From DATFJZ01 sp034660495 (GTDB lineage: Bacteria > Desulfobacterota > Desulfobacteria > Desulfobacterales > Desulfobacteraceae): a stretch of 6,951 nt of DNA. The notes beneath the pieces are model-generated. The model had not been told where the DNA came from. It ran no database searches and saw nothing but the letters and a program-made list of their open reading frames with translations. Location: positions 1-6,951 of the forward strand of contig JAYEJJ010000011.1 of NCBI GenBank assembly GCA_034660495.1, read 5' to 3'. Below are positions 5,384 through 6,951 of the stretch, piece after piece. The first letter of the stretch is position 1; each line of letters begins with the position of its first letter. The translations under genes and the position numbers were made by a program.

Positions 5384-6382
5384 ATGCAAAAAAAAAACAA
5401 ATCAACGATAATACAGGATGCTGTTCAGGTTTTACGGACAGAGGCGACAAGCATTCTGGATCTGATAGAAAAAATCGGCCCGGATTTTGAAAAAATGATC
5501 CAAATCATATGTGCTTCCACGGGACGGGTGATTGTGGCGGGAATTGGAAAATCCGGGCTTATTGGTAGAAAAATTGTGGCCACCCTGTCCAGTACAGGGA
5601 CCAATGCCATGTTCCTCCATCCTGTTGAGGCCATGCACGGAGACCTTGGCATGGTGTCAAAAAACGATGTGCTGATTGCCATCTCAAATTCAGGGGAAAC
5701 CGAGGAACTTAATGTGTTTTTGCCGTCCATCAGGGCCATGGGGTGTGAAATGATCGCAATTACCGGCAATCCTGATTCAACCATGGCCAGAATCTGCAAT
5801 ATTGTCATTGACACCGGCGTAAAAAAAGAAGCCTGTCCCTTAGGGCTTGCTCCTACCTCAAGTACAACGGCACAGCTTGCCATGGGCGACGCCCTGGCTG
5901 TGGTGCTTATCAAAGAAAAAAAATTCAAAAAAGAGGACTTCAAAAAATCCCACCCCGGCGGTGCCCTGGGACAGAGGCTTTCCTGCATGGTGGGAGAAAT
6001 CATGATGACAGGATCAAAAATCCCCTGGATACCTGGTACAGCTCCCATGGATCAGGCCATTGCCGTCATTGAAAAATTCCGGCTGGGCGCAGTTTTTATC
6101 ATTGATACACAAGAGCGGCTTACAGGCATTATTACCGACGGCGATGTCCGCCACATTATTGCAGAAAAAAAAACAGGGTTTCAGAACAGGCCCGTTGAAG
6201 AATTCATGACAAAAATGCCCCGCACTGTTTCAGATGATGCCCCGCTTTATGATGCGTTGAACATAATGGAAAAAAACCAGATTACAGTACTGCCGGTTGT
6301 TGATGATAAAAACAGAATAACCGGTGTTCTCCATCTCCACGATATCCTGGGAAAGGGGGCATTCAAGTTCAATGGATCTTAA
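5384..6382 (+). CDS. kdsD: D-arabinose 5-phosphate isomerase (KdsD/KpsF type)
   Basis: It interconverts D-ribulose 5-phosphate and D-arabinose 5-phosphate, the first step of Kdo synthesis for lipopolysaccharide (or capsule in KpsF-type paralogues), in the cytoplasm. From ATG 5384 it is 332 aa, near the 328 aa of E. coli KdsD. A SIS domain (about 40-180) shows GIGKSGLIGRK (53-63), the HPVEAMHGDLGMV block (79-91), SNSGETEEL (101-109), ACPLGLAPTSSTTA (150-163) and SHPGGALG (189-196). K56, E108, E149 and H190 fit the catalytic set K59, E111, E152 and H193 of E. coli KdsD, recalled from the literature, with a constant offset of three. A CBS pair follows (about 203-262 and 270-326). In-frame starts also exist at ATG 5321 and TTG 5273; none has a good Shine-Dalgarno, so 5384 rests on family length. 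The usual Kdo/Lpt neighbours (kdsC, lptC, lptA, lptB) are not downstream. Confidence 0.93.
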   Translation: MQKKNKSTIIQDAVQVLRTEATSILDLIEKIGPDFEKMIQIICASTGRVIVAGIGKSGLIGRKIVATLSSTGTNAMFLHPVEAMHGDLGMVSKNDVLIAISNSGETEELNVFLPSIRAMGCEMIAITGNPDSTMARICNIVIDTGVKKEACPLGLAPTSSTTAQLAMGDALAVVLIKEKKFKKEDFKKSHPGGALGQRLSCMVGEIMMTGSKIPWIPGTAPMDQAIAVIEKFRLGAVFIIDTQERLTGIITDGDVRHIIAEKKTGFQNRPVEEFMTKMPRTVSDDAPLYDALNIMEKNQITVLPVVDDKNRITGVLHLHDILGKGAFKFNGS

Positions 6383-6399
6383 CAAAAAGGAACCTGTTT

Positions 6400-6456
6400 A
6401 TGACTCAGTGGCGGCCGTGTAAACGTCGTATTTTTATCAAAAGGCTACGGACGTAA
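6400..6456 (+). other. 18-codon reading frame with a good ribosome site after kdsD
   Basis: ATG 6400 follows AAAGGA (6386-6391) at 8 nt, one of the better ribosome sites in the window, and starts 18 nt after the kdsD stop. The frame reads MTQWRPCKRRIFIKRLRT and ends at TAA 6454-6456. The basic peptide matches nothing I know. It could be the 5' stub of a lost operon gene, a leader peptide, or chance. Confidence 0.25.
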
Positions 6457-6463
6457 AAAGTCG

Positions 6464-6484
6464 TACCGCTTATTTGCAGCGGTA
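6464..6484. other. 7-bp hairpin upstream of the 86-aa gene
   Basis: TACCGCT (6464-6470) and AGCGGTA (6478-6484) form a perfect 7-bp stem with a 7-nt loop. A second dyad, ttttta/taaaaa (6431-6436 and 6454-6459), precedes it. There is no T-run after the stem on the + strand. It may mark the end of the kdsD transcript or the border of an inserted segment. Confidence 0.35.
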
Positions 6485-6506
6485 ACAATAAAAACGAGAG
6501 ATAATC

Positions 6507-6767
6507 ATGAAAAATGAATGGGACTCAAAAGAGTGTTTTGGTCAACAGGCTGAGGATATGCTTCATGGTGACCCACCTTACAAATGTTTGAAGTGCAATG
6601 TTTTCGATAAATGCCATAAAATAACTGTGGCGGCATATTTGCAATCTATTTCAACAGATTTAGATTTAATAATACAAAATGGAATAGCTACTAATAAACT
6701 TATGGTTTATAAAAAACCTGCTGAGCTTGCAGACAAGGAAGCCGCTGAAATTAAAAAAGAAAAATAA
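6507..6767 (+). CDS. Small four-cysteine hypothetical protein
   Basis: This is an 86-aa protein I cannot name with confidence. It has four cysteines, C10 and then C27-x2-C30-x5-C36, the last followed by His37. That arrangement could bind zinc or a small Fe-S cluster, but this is inference. After the Cys block comes a predicted helix containing AAYLQSISTDLDLIIQNG (42-59). The C-terminus is charged and Lys/Glu-rich. There is no signal peptide or membrane segment. ATG 6507 is supported by GAGAGA about 6 nt upstream. The coding sequence is AT-richer than kdsD. It sits 44 nt before the DUF433 gene on the same strand, so the two may share a transcript. I have an unverified impression that similar small proteins occur in other Desulfobacterota. 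Confidence 0.75.
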   Translation: MKNEWDSKECFGQQAEDMLHGDPPYKCLKCNVFDKCHKITVAAYLQSISTDLDLIIQNGIATNKLMVYKKPAELADKEAAEIKKEK

Positions 6768-6811
6768 TTGCTAACACCTGGTTATGCCCTCGAAAATTGG
6801 AGAAACGAATC

Positions 6812-6951
6812 ATGTCAAATACGAAAGAATTGCTTTCAAAAATCACGGTAAATCCCCGGATAATGGTCGGCAAACCGACCATTCGGGGTATGAGAATAAC
6901 TGTGGAACAGATTCTCCGAGCACTGTCGGGGGGTGTGTCGGAACAGGAACT
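6812..6951 (+). CDS. DUF433 domain protein, antitoxin-like (5' part, cut by window edge)
   Basis: The first 46 codons are present and the frame is open at the right edge. The segment ITVNPRIMVGKPTIRGMRI followed by TVEQILRALSGGVSEQE matches the start of DUF433: the NPxIMxGKPxIRGxRI signature and then a helix leading into the helix-turn-helix-like fold. DUF433 proteins of about 70-80 aa are commonly antitoxins or DNA-binding regulators (VapB45-like), usually followed by a PIN-like DUF5615 toxin. GGAGA (6799-6803) lies 8 nt before ATG 6812, a good ribosome site. Whether a toxin gene follows cannot be seen. The spacing to the 86-aa gene allows a joint transcript. Confidence 0.85.
   Translation, partial: MSNTKELLSKITVNPRIMVGKPTIRGMRITVEQILRALSGGVSEQE

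Noticed and set aside
5425..6048. 207-codon open frame on the minus strand inside kdsD
   Set aside because: It is antisense to the conserved SIS domain; its length reflects codon bias of kdsD, and the translation is low-complexity and Met/Ser/Pro-rich.
6383..6811. Integron attC sites around the small genes
   Set aside because: I looked for paired GTTRRRY and RYYYAAC core sites framing the 86-aa gene and found no convincing pair.

Overview
This window looks like chromosomal DNA from a sulfate-reducing member of the Desulfobacterota, probably near Desulfobacteraceae. The clue is a small eight-cysteine protein of the PxxKW type, which I associate with that group. The moderately AT-rich, Gram-negative gene content fits, including a Kdo-pathway isomerase that implies lipopolysaccharide. 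No rRNA, tRNA, CRISPR array, phage gene or intact transposase gene was found.

Layout, left to right. Positions 1-170 hold a GC-rich, structured stretch with no gene I can assign. The + strand gene truA (tRNA pseudouridine synthase, about 181-924) follows. It converges on a two-gene minus-strand unit. Between the two 3' ends lies an 89-bp element (970-1058) with 29-bp inverted arms, resembling a small non-autonomous mobile or REP-like element. The minus-strand unit is a class I/II PLP aminotransferase (2902-4215) followed 40 nt later by a CLC chloride channel/antiporter with a CBS pair (1068-2861). A leader with a candidate promoter and a 17-bp dyad precedes the aminotransferase. Next on the minus strand is the PxxKW gene (4438-4710) with its own candidate promoter.

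Positions 4711-5383 contain no intact gene. They hold the PxxKW promoter, AT-rich spacer, a GC-richer block that reads like the C-terminal tail of a lost gene (about 4944-5102, minus strand), and an in-register array of 18 heptamers (5119-5244) preceded by two octamers. The + strand then carries kdsD/kpsF (5384-6382), an untypical spacer with hairpins and an 18-codon reading frame, an unrecognised 86-aa four-cysteine protein (6507-6767), and the start of a DUF433 antitoxin-like gene that runs off the right edge (6812 onward).

Functionally the window is mostly housekeeping (tRNA modification, Kdo supply, amino-acid metabolism, ion transport), broken up by repeats and gene debris. The less ordinary items are the CLC protein with non-canonical residues at the central anion site and at the proton-glutamate position, the heptamer array with a 28-nt higher-order unit, the long inverted repeat, and the small Cys-protein plus DUF433 pair at the right edge. 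I do not see a clear, complete new multi-gene system.
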